Assembly (NCBI RefSeq): GCF_030167915.1
Contig: NZ_JARGNB010000001.1
Location: 1,674,001-1,738,000 of the forward strand
Direction: 5' to 3'
DNA: 64,000 nucleotides
Source of the DNA: Aquabacterium humicola
GTDB taxonomy: Bacteria > Pseudomonadota > Gammaproteobacteria > Burkholderiales > Burkholderiaceae_C
In this document: positions 45,384 through 54,461 of the stretch, in pieces
Layout of the letters: each line of letters begins with the position of its first letter
How positions within the stretch are numbered: the stretch's first letter is position 1
Notes under the pieces: generated by a model
What the model was told of the DNA's origin: nothing
What the model saw: the letters and a program-made list of their open reading frames with translations, nothing else
The model's database searches: none
Position numbers and translations under genes: made by a program

Positions 45384-46233
45384 CGTCGGCGCCGTGGCCT
45401 GCTGCCAGGCCCTCGCGCACTTCATGGGCCAGCGCCATGAACTCGGGCGAGTCGCGCAGGTCGAGCGTGCGGGCGTCCGGCAGCGTCGACGGAATGACCT
45501 TCAGGATGCGTCCCGGTCGCGGCGACATCACGACGATGCGCGTCGACAGGTAGACGGCCTCGGCGATCGAGTGCGTCACGAAGACCACGGTGCGGCGCTC
45601 GCGCTGCCACAGCTGCTGCAGCTGCTCGTTGAGGCGGTCGCGCGTGATCTCGTCGAGCGCGCCGAAGGGCTCGTCCATCATCAGCAGCTTCGGCTCGAAG
45701 CCCAGCGCGCGCGCGATCGATACGCGCTGCTGCATGCCGCCCGACAGCTGCCACGGGTACTTGCGTTCGAAGCCGGTCAGGCTGACCCGTGCAAGCTGCT
45801 CGCGTGCGATGGCTTCGGCCTCGGCCTTCGCGCGGCCCTGGATCTGCAGCGGCAGCATCACGTTGGCCAGCACCGTGCGCCAGGGGAACAGCGCCGGCGC
45901 CTGGAAGACGTAGCCGTAGGCGCGTGCCAGGCGCGCTTCGCGCGGCGTCATGCCATTGACCAGCACCTCGCCGGCCGTGATGGGTTCCAGGTCGGCGATC
46001 ACGCGCAGCAGCGTCGTCTTGCCGCAGCCGGACGGCCCGATCAGCGACACGAACTCGCCCTGGGCGATCGCGAGGTCGACCTCGTGCAGCGCGCGCACCG
46101 GCGCGTCCGCTGAGGGATAGACGACGCTGGCGCGGCGCACGTCGACGGCGATGTCGGCAGCGGCAGGAACGGCGCCGGTGGCCGGCGCAGAGACACCGGA
46201 AGGCAGGCCTTGCAGCCGGTCGGGAGCATTCAT
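45373..46233 (-). CDS. ABC transporter ATP-binding protein (pyrimidine-type uptake system)
   Basis: The 286-residue ATPase has Walker A GPSGCGKTTLL, Q-loop VFQAPALFPW, signature LSGGMQQRVSIARAL, Walker B LLMMDEPFGALDE and H-loop VTHSIAEA, matching the nitrate/taurine-type NrtD/SsuB group. It is the first gene of the five-gene minus-strand operon. A RutR-type operator lies 50 bp upstream and a sigma-54 element just beyond it, so expression is probably nitrogen- and pyrimidine-dependent. Confidence 0.93.
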   Translation of the reverse strand: MNAPDRLQGLPSGVSAPATGAVPAAADIAVDVRRASVVYPSADAPVRALHEVDLAIAQGEFVSLIGPSGCGKTTLLRVIADLEPITAGEVLVNGMTPREARLARAYGYVFQAPALFPWRTVLANVMLPLQIQGRAKAEAEAIAREQLARVSLTGFERKYPWQLSGGMQQRVSIARALGFEPKLLMMDEPFGALDEITRDRLNEQLQQLWQRERRTVVFVTHSIAEAVYLSTRIVVMSPRPGRILKVIPSTLPDARTLDLRDSPEFMALAHEVREGLAAGHGADDES

Positions 46234-46283
46234 CGTCGGGGATGGCGCGTACGGGACAGCACGCGCGGAGGGACTCGGGGACT

Positions 46284-46297
46284 TGACCGATTGGTCA
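46284..46297 (-). promoter_or_regulatory. RutR-type operator in front of the ABC/rutR operon
   Basis: Read on the minus strand this is TGACCAATCGGTCA, differing from the preT operator (TGACCAAACGGTCA) at one central base. The flanking C before the left arm is also shared. It lies 50 bp before the ATPase start and 19 nt after the -12 GC of the sigma-54 element. RutR would thus repress its own operon. Confidence 0.8.
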
Positions 46298-46315
46298 GCT
46301 TATTGTGGCGGACGT

Positions 46316-46331
46316 AGCCAGATTTGTGCCA
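46316..46331 (-). promoter_or_regulatory. Sigma-54 promoter of the ABC/rutR operon
   Basis: On the minus strand TGGCACA-AATC-TGGCT matches the RpoN pattern with GG and GC ten bases apart and only two departures from TGGCACG-N4-TTGCW. Position relative to the operator and start codon mirrors the preT promoter. Confidence 0.7.
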
Positions 46332-46416
46332 CGCCGCGGGGCCCCCGCGACCCCCGGATCAACCCCCATAAGCCCGGGACGGGGGCGCCGCGCACCGGCG
46401 CGGCGCACCTCGCGCT

Positions 46417-47037
46417 TCAGGCGCCGGCCCAGCCCAGCTCGCGCAGCTCGCGCTCGGCGCGTGCCGCGTCGGTGAAGTGCAGCGCGCGCCAGCCGGCCGC
46501 GCGGGCGGCGTGGATGTTGGGCGGATGGTCGTCGAGGAAGACCAGCTCGTCGGGCGCCGCGCCGAAGCGCTCGGCGGCGAGCGCGAAGATCGCCGCATCG
46601 GGCTTGGCCTGCCGCACGCGGCCGGAGAACACGCCCGACTGGAACCAGCCGACGAAGGCATGCGTGCGCTCCAGGTGGTCGGCGAAGGGCGCGGGCATGT
46701 TCGACAGGTAGTACAACGGCACGCCACTGGTGCGCAGGCGATCGAGCAGCGCGACGGTGGCGTCGATCGGCTGCAGCACCTCGGGCACCGCATCGACGAT
46801 GGCCTGGGCTTCATCCGTGCTCAGGTCGGTGCGCAGCGCCAGCCTGGCGACGAGCTCCTCGGCACCGAGCAGGCCCTTGTCGAAGTCGCCCCAGTCGCCG
46901 CCGTAGCCTTGGAACACCTCGCTCACCCAATGGGCGGCGCTGGTGTCGTCGACGGCGCGTGTGGGCAGCACGCGCTTGAGCAGCTCGGCCGGCTGCCATT
47001 GGAAGAGCACGCCGCCGAAGTCGAAGACGAGCTTCAT
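46417..47037 (-). CDS. HAD-family hydrolase (subfamily IA phosphatase)
   Basis: The 206-residue product has the HAD motifs in order: nucleophile VFDFGGVLF (motif I), YYLSNMP (motif II Ser), KPDAAIF (motif III Lys) and FLDDHPPNI (motif IV acids). The cap region is helical, as in subfamily IA enzymes that act on small phosphate esters such as glucose-1-phosphate or haloacids. Its start overlaps the pgi stop (ATGA), so it is the last gene of a tal-pgi-HAD operon and may act on a sugar phosphate; the substrate is not identifiable. Confidence 0.9.
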   Translation of the reverse strand: MKLVFDFGGVLFQWQPAELLKRVLPTRAVDDTSAAHWVSEVFQGYGGDWGDFDKGLLGAEELVARLALRTDLSTDEAQAIVDAVPEVLQPIDATVALLDRLRTSGVPLYYLSNMPAPFADHLERTHAFVGWFQSGVFSGRVRQAKPDAAIFALAAERFGAAPDELVFLDDHPPNIHAARAAGWRALHFTDAARAERELRELGWAGA

Positions 47038-48629
47038 CGCGTCAGGTGGTGGAGCAGGCCGGCGGTCGAGCCGTCGAGTCCGCTGGCATCGCCGCTGGTG
47101 ATGCGCGGCAGCAGGTTGTTGCACAGCGCCTTGCCGAGCTCGACGCCCCACTGGTCGAAGCTGTTGATGCCCCAGGTCGCACCGCTGGTGAAGACGCGGT
47201 GCTCGTACATCGCGATCAACGCGCCGAGCGCACGCGGCGTCAGCTGGTCGAGCACCAGCGTCGTGCTCGGCCGGTTGCCGGGGAAGCTGCGGTGGCGTGC
47301 GAGCACCTCGCGGTCGAGGTCGGGCGATGCGGTCGGCGCCTTCTCGCCCAGCGCCGCTTCGGCGCACTTGCCGAGCATCAGCGCCTGGCCCTGCGCGAGG
47401 CAGTTGGCCAGCGCCTTCGCATGCAGGTCGGCGTGCTCGTGGGTCGGCCGCTTCACCGCGATGAACTCCACCGGCACCACTTCGGTCCCCTGGTGCAGCA
47501 TCTGGAAGTAGGCATGCTGGCCGTTGGTGCCGGGCTCGCCCCAGACCACCGGGCTGGTGTGATAGGGCAACGGCTGGCCGTCGAGGTCGACGCACTTGCC
47601 GTTCGATTCCATCTCCAGCTGCTGCAGGTAGGCCGGCAGGCGCTTGAGCCCCTGGTGGTAGGGCGCCACCGAACGGCTGCCGAAGCGATGGAAGTTGCGG
47701 TACCAGACGTCGAGCAGGCCCAGCAGCGCCGGCAGGTTGTGCTCCAGCGGCGTCTCGGCGAAATGCCGGTCCATCGCGTGCGCACCCGCGAGCAGCGCGC
47801 GGAAGTGGTCGGCGCCGATGGCGATCGCGATGGGCAGGCCGATCGCGCTCCACAGCGAATAGCGGCCGCCGACCCAGTCCCAGAAGCCGAAGGTGGTGTG
47901 GATGCCGAACTCGGCCGCGGCGGCGAGGTTCGTCGTCGCGCCGACGAAGTGGCGCGCGATGTCGGCTTCGGTCTGCCCCTGGGCCAGGAACCACGCCCGC
48001 GCGACGCCGGCGTTGGCCATCGTCTCCTGCGTCGTGAAGGTCTTGCTGGCGACGATGAAGAGCGTGCGCCGTGCGTCGAGGCGCTTGAGCACCGGCGCGA
48101 TGTCGTGGCCATCGACGTTGCTGACGAAGTGGCAGTGCAGCCCCGGCTGGCCGTAGGCCTCGAGCGCCGGCACGACCATCTGGGGCCCGAGGTCCGAGCC
48201 GCCGATGCCGATGTTGACGACGTCGGTGATGCCGCTGCTCGCCGTGTCGCGCACCCGCTCGGCGAAGGCCAGCATGCGGTCGAGCACCTCGTGCACCTCG
48301 TCGCCGTGCGGCGCGGCGCCCTTGGGCGCGCGCAGCGCGGTGTGCAGCACCGCGCGGCCCTCGGTCGTATTGATCGGCTCGCCCGCGAACATCGCGTCGC
48401 GCCGCGCTTCCAGGCCGCACTCGCGCGCCAGCTCGACCAGCAGCCGGCGCGTCGCGAGGTCCCAGCGGTTCTTCGACAGGTCGGCGAAGACCTCGGGCGC
48501 CTGCAGCGAGAAGGCGCCGAAACGCTGCGGGTCGCGCACGAAGGCCTCGCGCAGGTCGAAATCGCGGCCGTGGGCCTCGTAGTGGCCCTGCAGCGCCGTC
48601 CAGGCGACCGTGGCGTCGCACCGCATCAT
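47034..48629 (-). CDS. pgi: Glucose-6-phosphate isomerase
   Basis: Pgi interconverts glucose-6-phosphate and fructose-6-phosphate. The 531-residue product shows [13 protein letters not shown], the signature [19 protein letters not shown], the [19 protein letters not shown] segment with the catalytic Glu nearby, and [13 protein letters not shown] near the C terminus. Both ends overlap neighbours: its start overlaps the tal stop and its stop overlaps the HAD start, so translation is coupled through the operon. Confidence 0.97.
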   Translation of the reverse strand: MMRCDATVAWTALQGHYEAHGRDFDLREAFVRDPQRFGAFSLQAPEVFADLSKNRWDLATRRLLVELARECGLEARRDAMFAGEPINTTEGRAVLHTALRAPKGAAPHGDEVHEVLDRMLAFAERVRDTASSGITDVVNIGIGGSDLGPQMVVPALEAYGQPGLHCHFVSNVDGHDIAPVLKRLDARRTLFIVASKTFTTQETMANAGVARAWFLAQGQTEADIARHFVGATTNLAAAAEFGIHTTFGFWDWVGGRYSLWSAIGLPIAIAIGADHFRALLAGAHAMDRHFAETPLEHNLPALLGLLDVWYRNFHRFGSRSVAPYHQGLKRLPAYLQQLEMESNGKCVDLDGQPLPYHTSPVVWGEPGTNGQHAYFQMLHQGTEVVPVEFIAVKRPTHEHADLHAKALANCLAQGQALMLGKCAEAALGEKAPTASPDLDREVLARHRSFPGNRPSTTLVLDQLTPRALGALIAMYEHRVFTSGATWGINSFDQWGVELGKALCNNLLPRITSGDASGLDGSTAGLLHHLTR

Positions 48630-49576
48630 CGCTGCGCCTCGATCATCGCGTCGAGCTTCGCGGAGTCGGCCGCAAAGGCGCGGATGCCTTCAGCGAGTTT
48701 CTCGGTGGCCATCGCATCTTCGTTCAGCGCGTAGCGGAAGCCGGCTTCGTCGAAGCGCGCGGGCCTCAGGTCGGCGGCGCGGGCGGCGTCGGGATCGAGG
48801 CGGCGCTCGATGGGTGCGTCGCTCGCCTGCAGCTGCGCCAGCAGTTCCGGGCTGATGGTGAGCAGGTCGCAGCCGGCCAGCGCGAGGATCTGGCCGACGT
48901 TGCGGAAGCTCGCGCCCATCACCTGCGTCGGGATGCCGAAGTGCTTGTAGTGCCGGTAGATGCGCTCGACCGACTGCACGCCGGGGTCGTTGGCGCCGGC
49001 CATGGCCGCTTCGTTCCACTGCGCGCCCGCCTGCTTCCTGTACCAGTCGTAGATGCGGCCGACGAAGGGCGAGATCAGCCGCACGCCGGCCTCGCCGCAG
49101 GCCACCGCCTGGCAGAAGGAGAACAGCAGCGTCAGGTTGCAGCGGATGCCCTGGCGCTCGAGCACGCGGGCGGCCTGGATGCCCTCCCAGGTCGACGCGA
49201 TCTTGATCAGCACGCGCTCGGCGCCGATGCCGGCGCGTTCGTAGAGCCCGATCAGCCGCTGCGCGCGCGCGATCGTCGCCGCGCTGTCGAAGGACAGGCG
49301 CGCATCGACCTCGGTCGACACGCGGCCGGGCACGTGCTTCAGGATCTCGAGGCCGAAGCGCACCAGCACCTCGTCGACGATCTCGTCGAGCGCGCGGCCG
49401 CGGTGCCCGGCCACGGTCTGCGCCAGCAGCGGCGCGTAGTCGGGCTGCTGCACGGCCTTCAGGATCAGCGACGGGTTGGTCGTCGCGTCCTGCGGTGCGA
49501 ACTGCGCCAGTTGCTTGAAGTTGCCGGTGTCGGCGACGACGGTGGTGAAGGCCTTGAGCTGATCGAGCTGGTTCAT
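48626..49576 (-). CDS. tal: Transaldolase
   Basis: Transaldolase moves a three-carbon unit between sugar phosphates in the non-oxidative pentose phosphate pathway. The 316-residue product has the Schiff-base lysine K125 in [14 protein letters not shown], an early [12 protein letters not shown] motif and [11 protein letters not shown]. Length is that of E. coli TalB. The ATG at 49576 starts [18 protein letters not shown] -10 candidate on the minus strand lies at 49602-49607. It diverges from zwf across 193 bp. Confidence 0.97.
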   Translation of the reverse strand: MNQLDQLKAFTTVVADTGNFKQLAQFAPQDATTNPSLILKAVQQPDYAPLLAQTVAGHRGRALDEIVDEVLVRFGLEILKHVPGRVSTEVDARLSFDSAATIARAQRLIGLYERAGIGAERVLIKIASTWEGIQAARVLERQGIRCNLTLLFSFCQAVACGEAGVRLISPFVGRIYDWYRKQAGAQWNEAAMAGANDPGVQSVERIYRHYKHFGIPTQVMGASFRNVGQILALAGCDLLTISPELLAQLQASDAPIERRLDPDAARAADLRPARFDEAGFRYALNEDAMATEKLAEGIRAFAADSAKLDAMIEAQR

Positions 49577-49700
49577 CGCGGAGGTCTTTCGGTGAACCCG
49601 GATTAGACCGCGATGGCAGGGCCCCCGGTTTCCCAATCGGTTACAGCGCCGGTACCTCGCCTGCCCCGCCTCGATGCGCCCGCTTCGGCGGAAGCCGCGA

Positions 49701-49729
49701 TTGACCCGTCCAAGAAACTAATGCATCAT
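49701..49729 (+). promoter_or_regulatory. Candidate zwf promoter
   Basis: TTGACC (49701-49706) and CATCAT (49724-49729) are 17 bp apart, about 40 bp before the zwf ATG. The -35 is strong and the -10 moderate (4 of 6). GTTACA half-sites at 49640-49645 and 49745-49750 in the same gap could belong to a HexR-type site, but I see no full palindrome. Confidence 0.45.
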
Positions 49730-49769
49730 GAAAAAGGAAACAAAGTTACACCACCTCCCTCCCCCACCC

Positions 49770-51215
49770 ATGTCCTTCGATCTCGTCTTCTTCGGCGGCA
49801 CCGGCGACCTCACCTGGCGCAAGCTGATGCCCGCGCTGTTCCAGGCCTTCCGTCACGGCAAGCTGCCGCCGGGCGGCCGCATCCTCGCCGTGGCGCGCGA
49901 CGAACGCAGCGACGACGAGTACCGCGCCTTCATCAAGGAGCGTTTCGTCGAGGTCGAGAGCGCCAAGCGCCCGAGCGACGAGGAGTTCGACCGCTTCGCG
50001 CAGCTGCTGCACTACCGGCGCATGGACCTGTCGAAGCCCGAGCACTACGCCGGGCTCAAGCAGTGGATCGACGACCGCGACGCCCACACCGTCGTGCTGT
50101 ACCTGGCCACGGCGCCCTACCTGTTCCCGGTGATCTGCGAGCAGCTCGGCGCCGCCGGCCTCAATGGCCCGAACGTGCGCGTCGTGCTCGAGAAGCCGCT
50201 CGGCCACGACCTGGAGAGCGCGCAGCAGATCAACCGCGTCGTGCGCTCGGTATTCGCCGAGTCGCAGGCCTTCCGCATCGACCATTACCTCGGCAAGCCG
50301 AGCGTGCAGAACCTGATGGCGCTGCGCTTCGGCAATGCGCTGTTCGAGCCGCTGTGGCGGCGCGAGAGCATCGCCAACATCCAGATCACGCTGGCCGAGG
50401 AGCTCGGCGTCGGCACCCGCGGCGACTTCTACGACCAGACGGGTGCGCTGCGCGACATGATCCAGAACCATGCGCTGCAGCTGCTGACGATGATCGCGAT
50501 GGAACCGCCGTCGACCAGCGATGCCGACGCGATCCGCGACGAGAAGCTCAAGGTGCTGAAGTCGCTGCGGCCGTTCACGCCGGAGCTCGTCGCGCGCGAC
50601 GCGGTGCGCGGGCAGTACCGCGCCGGCTCGATCGCCGGCAAGCCGGCACCGGGTTACCTCGACGAGCAGAAGGTGCCTCCCGGCAGCACGATCGAGACCT
50701 TCGTCGCGCTGCGCACCGAGGTGCAGAACTGGCGCTGGGCCGGCGTGCCCTTCTACCTGCGCACCGGCAAGCGCCTGGCCGAACGGCTGGCGCAGATCGT
50801 CGTCAACTTCCGCCCGGTGCCGCACCCGATCTTCCCGGGCTCGGCGCGCGCGAACAAGCTGGTCATCAACCTGCAGCCCGAAGACGGCCTGGAGCTGCAC
50901 CTGCTGGCGACCAAGGGCAGCGGCCAGGGCGAGCTGCTGGCGCCGGTGAAGCTGGACCTCGACTTCGACAAGGCCTTCCCGACCGAGCGCGTCGGCGCCT
51001 ACGAGCGCCTGCTGCTCGATGCGATCGCCGGCCGGCTGAACCTCTTCGTTCGCAGCGACGAACAGGAGCAGGCCTGGCGCTGGGTCGAGCCGATCCTGCA
51101 CGGCTGGAAGCAGGACCCGAACGGCCCGCGGCCCTATGCCGCCGGAACCTGGGGGCCGCCGGCGTCGAGCGCGATGGTCGCGCGCGACGGCTGCACGTGG
51201 GACGAGGAACAGTGA
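49770..51215 (+). CDS. zwf: Glucose-6-phosphate 1-dehydrogenase
   Basis: Zwf oxidises glucose-6-phosphate to 6-phosphogluconolactone, feeding the pentose phosphate and Entner-Doudoroff routes. The 481-residue product from the ATG at 49770 has the NADP fold FFGGTGDLTWRKLMPAL, VVLEKPLGHD, and the active-site motif FRIDHYLGKPSVQN with catalytic His. A MAM-type ATG at 49728 is in frame but only adds a Lys/His/Pro-rich leader. hexR follows 38 bp later on the same strand. Confidence 0.97.
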   Translation: MSFDLVFFGGTGDLTWRKLMPALFQAFRHGKLPPGGRILAVARDERSDDEYRAFIKERFVEVESAKRPSDEEFDRFAQLLHYRRMDLSKPEHYAGLKQWIDDRDAHTVVLYLATAPYLFPVICEQLGAAGLNGPNVRVVLEKPLGHDLESAQQINRVVRSVFAESQAFRIDHYLGKPSVQNLMALRFGNALFEPLWRRESIANIQITLAEELGVGTRGDFYDQTGALRDMIQNHALQLLTMIAMEPPSTSDADAIRDEKLKVLKSLRPFTPELVARDAVRGQYRAGSIAGKPAPGYLDEQKVPPGSTIETFVALRTEVQNWRWAGVPFYLRTGKRLAERLAQIVVNFRPVPHPIFPGSARANKLVINLQPEDGLELHLLATKGSGQGELLAPVKLDLDFDKAFPTERVGAYERLLLDAIAGRLNLFVRSDEQEQAWRWVEPILHGWKQDPNGPRPYAAGTWGPPASSAMVARDGCTWDEEQ

Positions 51216-51253
51216 CCGTCGCCGCCGCGGCGACGGTCCGGGAGCGCTGAACG

Positions 51254-52126
51254 ATGTCGATGCTGGAGCGCGTGCGCGCGTCGATGCCGGCCTTGCCGCC
51301 GGCCGAACAACGGGTGGCGAAGCTGCTGCTGGCCGACCCGCGCAGTTTCGCCAGCCTGCCGGTCGGTGAGCTGGCGGAGCGCTCGCATGTCAGCAAGCCC
51401 ACCGTCGTGCGCTTCTGCCGCAGCGTCGGCTACGACGGCCTGACCGATTTCAAGCACAAGCTCGCCGGCACGGTCAACGAAGGCGTGCCCTTCGTGCACC
51501 GCGCGGTCGACGAGGACGACAAGCCGGCCGAGCTGATCATCAAGGTGGTCGACAACGCGGTGGCCGCGCTGCTGAAGTACCGCAACGCGGCCGCCGGCCA
51601 TGCGGTGGAGCGCGCGATCGAGGCGCTGGCCAATGCCGGCCGCGAGCACAAGCGCATCGAGTTCTACGGCGTCGGCAACTCGGGCATCGTCGCGCAGGAC
51701 GCGCAGCACAAGTTCTTCCGCCTCGGCGTGAACACCATCGCCTGCAGCGACGGCCATGTGCAGGTGATGAGCGCGACGATGCTGCAGCCAGGCGACTGCG
51801 CGGTGATCATCAGCAACTCGGGCCGCAGCCGCGACCTGCTGGATGCCGCCGACATCGCGCGCCGCAAGGGCGCGACGGTGATCGTGATGACCGCCAGCGG
51901 GTCGCCGCTGGCGCAGTTCGCGCAGGCGCACGGCCACATCCTGCTGGCCGCCGACCATCCCGAGGATTTCGACCGCTACAGCCCGATGGTGTCGCGCCTG
52001 CTGCACCTGGTGATCATCGACATCCTGACCACCGGCGTCGCGCTGCGCCTGGGCAGCCACCTGCGGCCGATGCTGCAGGAGATCAAGCGCAACCTGCGCG
52101 CGAAGCGCTACACGCAGCCGGAGTGA
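51254..52126 (+). CDS. hexR: HexR-type RpiR-family transcriptional regulator
   Basis: The 290-residue product has an N-terminal RpiR helix-turn-helix (about 1-77, LAERSHVSKPTVVRFCRSVG) and a C-terminal SIS sugar-phosphate-binding domain (about 125-265, FYGVGNSGIVAQDAQHKFFR and ISNSGRSRDLL). HexR proteins sense 2-keto-3-deoxy-6-phosphogluconate and control zwf and Entner-Doudoroff genes. Its position directly after zwf supports the name. GGGAG lies nine bases before the ATG. Confidence 0.92.
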   Translation: MSMLERVRASMPALPPAEQRVAKLLLADPRSFASLPVGELAERSHVSKPTVVRFCRSVGYDGLTDFKHKLAGTVNEGVPFVHRAVDEDDKPAELIIKVVDNAVAALLKYRNAAAGHAVERAIEALANAGREHKRIEFYGVGNSGIVAQDAQHKFFRLGVNTIACSDGHVQVMSATMLQPGDCAVIISNSGRSRDLLDAADIARRKGATVIVMTASGSPLAQFAQAHGHILLAADHPEDFDRYSPMVSRLLHLVIIDILTTGVALRLGSHLRPMLQEIKRNLRAKRYTQPE

Positions 52127-52171
52127 CGGCAGCGGCGGCGATGCCGCCCCGGTGGCCGCGCCTTTCGGACC

Positions 52172-52432
52172 CTAGGCGATCAGGCCGTCGACGCCGTACA
52201 GCTTCGCCAGCTGGCCCAGCTTCGGCGGCGCGCCGACCACCTGCAGCGTCTTGCCGGCCGCCTGCGCGGCGCGCCGGCATTCGAGCAGCACCGCGATCGC
52301 CGAGGTGTCGAGCGTCTGCAGCCCCGACGCGTCGAGCACCGGCTGGTCTTCCGCCGCCAGCGCAGCGACGAGCCGTTCGGCCTCGGCGCGGGCTTCGACG
52401 ATCGTCAGGACCGCGGGCAGCGCGATGCTCAT
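52172..52432 (-). CDS. mlaB: MlaB-like STAS-domain protein
   Basis: The 86-residue product is a single STAS domain: LDASGLQTLDTSAIAVLLEC in the middle carries the conserved Asp/Thr-Ser region, as in MlaB, which binds and activates the MlaF ATPase. It is the last gene of the mlaFEDACB cluster, 13 bp after mlaC. Length and context match MlaB rather than an anti-sigma antagonist, of which no partner is present. Confidence 0.9.
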   Translation of the reverse strand: MSIALPAVLTIVEARAEAERLVAALAAEDQPVLDASGLQTLDTSAIAVLLECRRAAQAAGKTLQVVGAPPKLGQLAKLYGVDGLIA

Positions 52433-52445
52433 GCGGATCGGCCGG

Positions 52446-53069
52446 TCAGTTCTTCGGCGCCGCGGCGGTCGCCTTGTTCTTCTCGGTCAGGCGCGTGATC
52501 AGCCCGTCCATGCCACCAGCGCTCAGGTCCTTCGCGAACTGGCCCTTGTAGGCCTCGACCAGCCAGAAGCCGCCGACGTTGACGTCGTAGATCCTCCATG
52601 CGTCGCCGGCCTTCTCGACACGATAGTCGAGCTGGATCGGCTCGCCGCGGCCGCGCACCTCGGTGCGCACGACCGAATCGCCCTCGCCGCTGCCGCGCAT
52701 CGGCTTGACGAGCACGGTCTGGTCCTTCACCTGCGTCAGCGCGCCGGCGTAGGTGTTGATCATCAGCGTCTTGAACTCCTCGAGCATGCGCTTCTGCTGC
52801 TCGGGGGTGGCGCTGCGCCACTGCGGGCCGACCGCCATCGAGGTCATGCGCTGGAAGTTCACATGCGGCATCACCTTCTGGTCGACCAGCGTGCGGATGC
52901 GCGACACGTCGCCCGCCTGGATGGCCTTGTCGGCCTTCACCGCGTCGATCACGTCGTTCGACACCTGCTTGACGAAAGCATCGGCGGCCACGGCTTCGGC
53001 ACGGGCGGCGGGCACGGCCAGGGCGGCGGCCGTGAGGGCCAGTGCAGAAATCCAGGTACGTCGCAACAT
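52446..53069 (-). CDS. mlaC: MlaC, periplasmic phospholipid-binding protein
   Basis: MlaC ferries phospholipid between MlaA in the outer membrane and MlaFEDB in the inner membrane. The 207-residue product has a Sec signal (1-24, ending AARA) and an MlaC/Ttg2D body: VMPHVNFQRMTSMAVG, FKTLMINTYAGALTQ and DAWRIYDVNVGGFWLVE. Its mature start and length fit the family. Confidence 0.95.
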   Translation of the reverse strand: MLRRTWISALALTAAALAVPAARAEAVAADAFVKQVSNDVIDAVKADKAIQAGDVSRIRTLVDQKVMPHVNFQRMTSMAVGPQWRSATPEQQKRMLEEFKTLMINTYAGALTQVKDQTVLVKPMRGSGEGDSVVRTEVRGRGEPIQLDYRVEKAGDAWRIYDVNVGGFWLVEAYKGQFAKDLSAGGMDGLITRLTEKNKATAAAPKN

Positions 53070-53133
53070 CAGTTCATCCTTTCATGCGGGCGGGTCGGCC
53101 CGAGCACCACAACGCTGCAAGGCTGCGTTCGGT

Positions 53134-53949
53134 TCACTTCGCCGGCTTGGGTTCCGCCGGCTTCGCCTGGGCAGCCTTCGGCTCGTCAGGCTTTGTTTCT
53201 TCGTCGTCGGGCGGATCGCCGTCGTAGACCTGGCTGCGGCGGCGCGCCAGGTAACCGTCGCGCAACAGGATGTATTTGTCGAGCGCGACATCGTCGAGCA
53301 CCTTCGATGCGCTGAGCAGGCGGCTGCGGGTGCTGATCAGCTGCAGCACCGTCGCGCCGTTCTGGTCACGCACTTCCTTGAAGACGAGGTTGCCCGGCGA
53401 GGCCTTCATGTCCACCGGCAGCGCCGCGGTGTCACGCAGGGTCGACGGGCCCAGCAGCGGCAGCACGACGTAGGGGCCGTTGCCGACGCCCCAGACCGCG
53501 AGCGTCTGCCCGAAGTCTTCCGACTGCTTCGACAGGCCGATCTCCTCGCCGATGTCGAGGAAACCGAACAAGCCGAACACGGTGTTGGTGGCAACGCGCA
53601 TGCCCATCTCGAGCGCCGCCTTGGGCTTGGCCTGCAGCACGAGGTTGACCGTCGACCAGGCATCGCCCAGGTTGCCGAACATGTTGTCGACACCGGTGCG
53701 AACGAACTCCGGCACCACGGCGCGGTAGGCCTGCGCCACCGGCTTCAGCACGGCGGTGTCGACCGCCTCGTTGAAATCGAAGACTCGGCGGTTGAAGCGC
53801 TCCCACGGGTCGGCAGGGGAACTCGGGGCGGCCGCATCGGCCTGCGCGGCCGATCCGCCGCCTTGCGCCGGCACCGTGCTGCAGCCGCCCAGCACGAACA
53901 GCGCTGCCAGCAGCACGCCCAGCATGCCGCGTCGGAGCAGGCGGCTCAT
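53134..53949 (-). CDS. mlaA: MlaA (VacJ) outer-membrane lipoprotein
   Basis: MlaA forms a ring in the outer membrane with porins and removes mislocalised phospholipid from the outer leaflet. The 271-residue product has a lipobox LGGC (C23), the signature DPWERFNRRVFDFNEAVD, then VDNMFGNLGDAWSTVN and VWGVGNGPYVVLPLLGPS. A Lys/Pro/Ala-rich tail (about 245-271) is unusual in length. Its start overlaps the mlaD stop (ATGA). In E. coli mlaA is encoded elsewhere; inclusion in the operon is common in betaproteobacteria. Confidence 0.95.
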   Translation of the reverse strand: MSRLLRRGMLGVLLAALFVLGGCSTVPAQGGGSAAQADAAAPSSPADPWERFNRRVFDFNEAVDTAVLKPVAQAYRAVVPEFVRTGVDNMFGNLGDAWSTVNLVLQAKPKAALEMGMRVATNTVFGLFGFLDIGEEIGLSKQSEDFGQTLAVWGVGNGPYVVLPLLGPSTLRDTAALPVDMKASPGNLVFKEVRDQNGATVLQLISTRSRLLSASKVLDDVALDKYILLRDGYLARRRSQVYDGDPPDDEETKPDEPKAAQAKPAEPKPAK

Positions 53950-54443
53950 TTCGGGCTCCCCGTCGCGCCGCCGTTGCCGGCGGCCCCGGCGTCGGCCGCC
54001 TTGTTGAACAGGAACTGGCCGATCAGGTTCTCCAGCACGACGGCGGACTGCGTCTGGCTGACCACATCGCCGCCGGCCAGATTCTTCTCGTCGCCGCCGG
54101 GTTCCAGGCCGACGTACTGGTCGCCGAGCAGGCCGGCCGTCAGGATCTTGGCCGAGCTGTCCTTCGGGAAGACGTACTGGCTGTCGATCTCCAGCGTCAC
54201 GACGCCCTGGTAGGTCTTCGGGTCGAGCCCGATGCGGACCACCCGCCCCACCGACACGCCAGCGCTGCGCACCGGCGCGCGCACCTTCAGGCCACCGATG
54301 TTGTCGAAGCGCGCGCTCACGCGGTAGACGTCGCGGTGGCCGAAGTTCGCGAGGTTCGCGGCCTTCAAGGCCAGGAACAGCAAGGCCACGACGCCGAGCA
54401 GCACGAACAGCCCGACCAGTGTCTCGATTCCTCTCTTGCCCAT
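53946..54443 (-). CDS. mlaD: MlaD, MCE-domain phospholipid transport subunit
   Basis: The 165-residue product has one N-terminal membrane helix (ETLVGLFVLLGVVALLFLAL, about 7-26) and an MCE domain (about 40-120, GLKVRAPVRSAGVSVGRV, then ILTAGLLGDQYVGLEPG). It then has a hydrophobic helix near NLIGQFLF and a Gly/Ala tail. Hexameric MlaD makes the lipid channel facing the periplasm. It starts 18 bp after the mlaE stop. Confidence 0.95.
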   Translation of the reverse strand: MGKRGIETLVGLFVLLGVVALLFLALKAANLANFGHRDVYRVSARFDNIGGLKVRAPVRSAGVSVGRVVRIGLDPKTYQGVVTLEIDSQYVFPKDSSAKILTAGLLGDQYVGLEPGGDEKNLAGGDVVSQTQSAVVLENLIGQFLFNKAADAGAAGNGGATGSPK

Positions 54444-54461
54444 CTTGATTCCCTTGCAGCT

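Noticed and set aside
49640-49750. Full HexR palindrome in the tal-zwf gap
   Set aside because: Only two GTTACA half-sites in the same orientation are visible, 105 bp apart; no opposing half completes a palindrome, so I did not list an operator.
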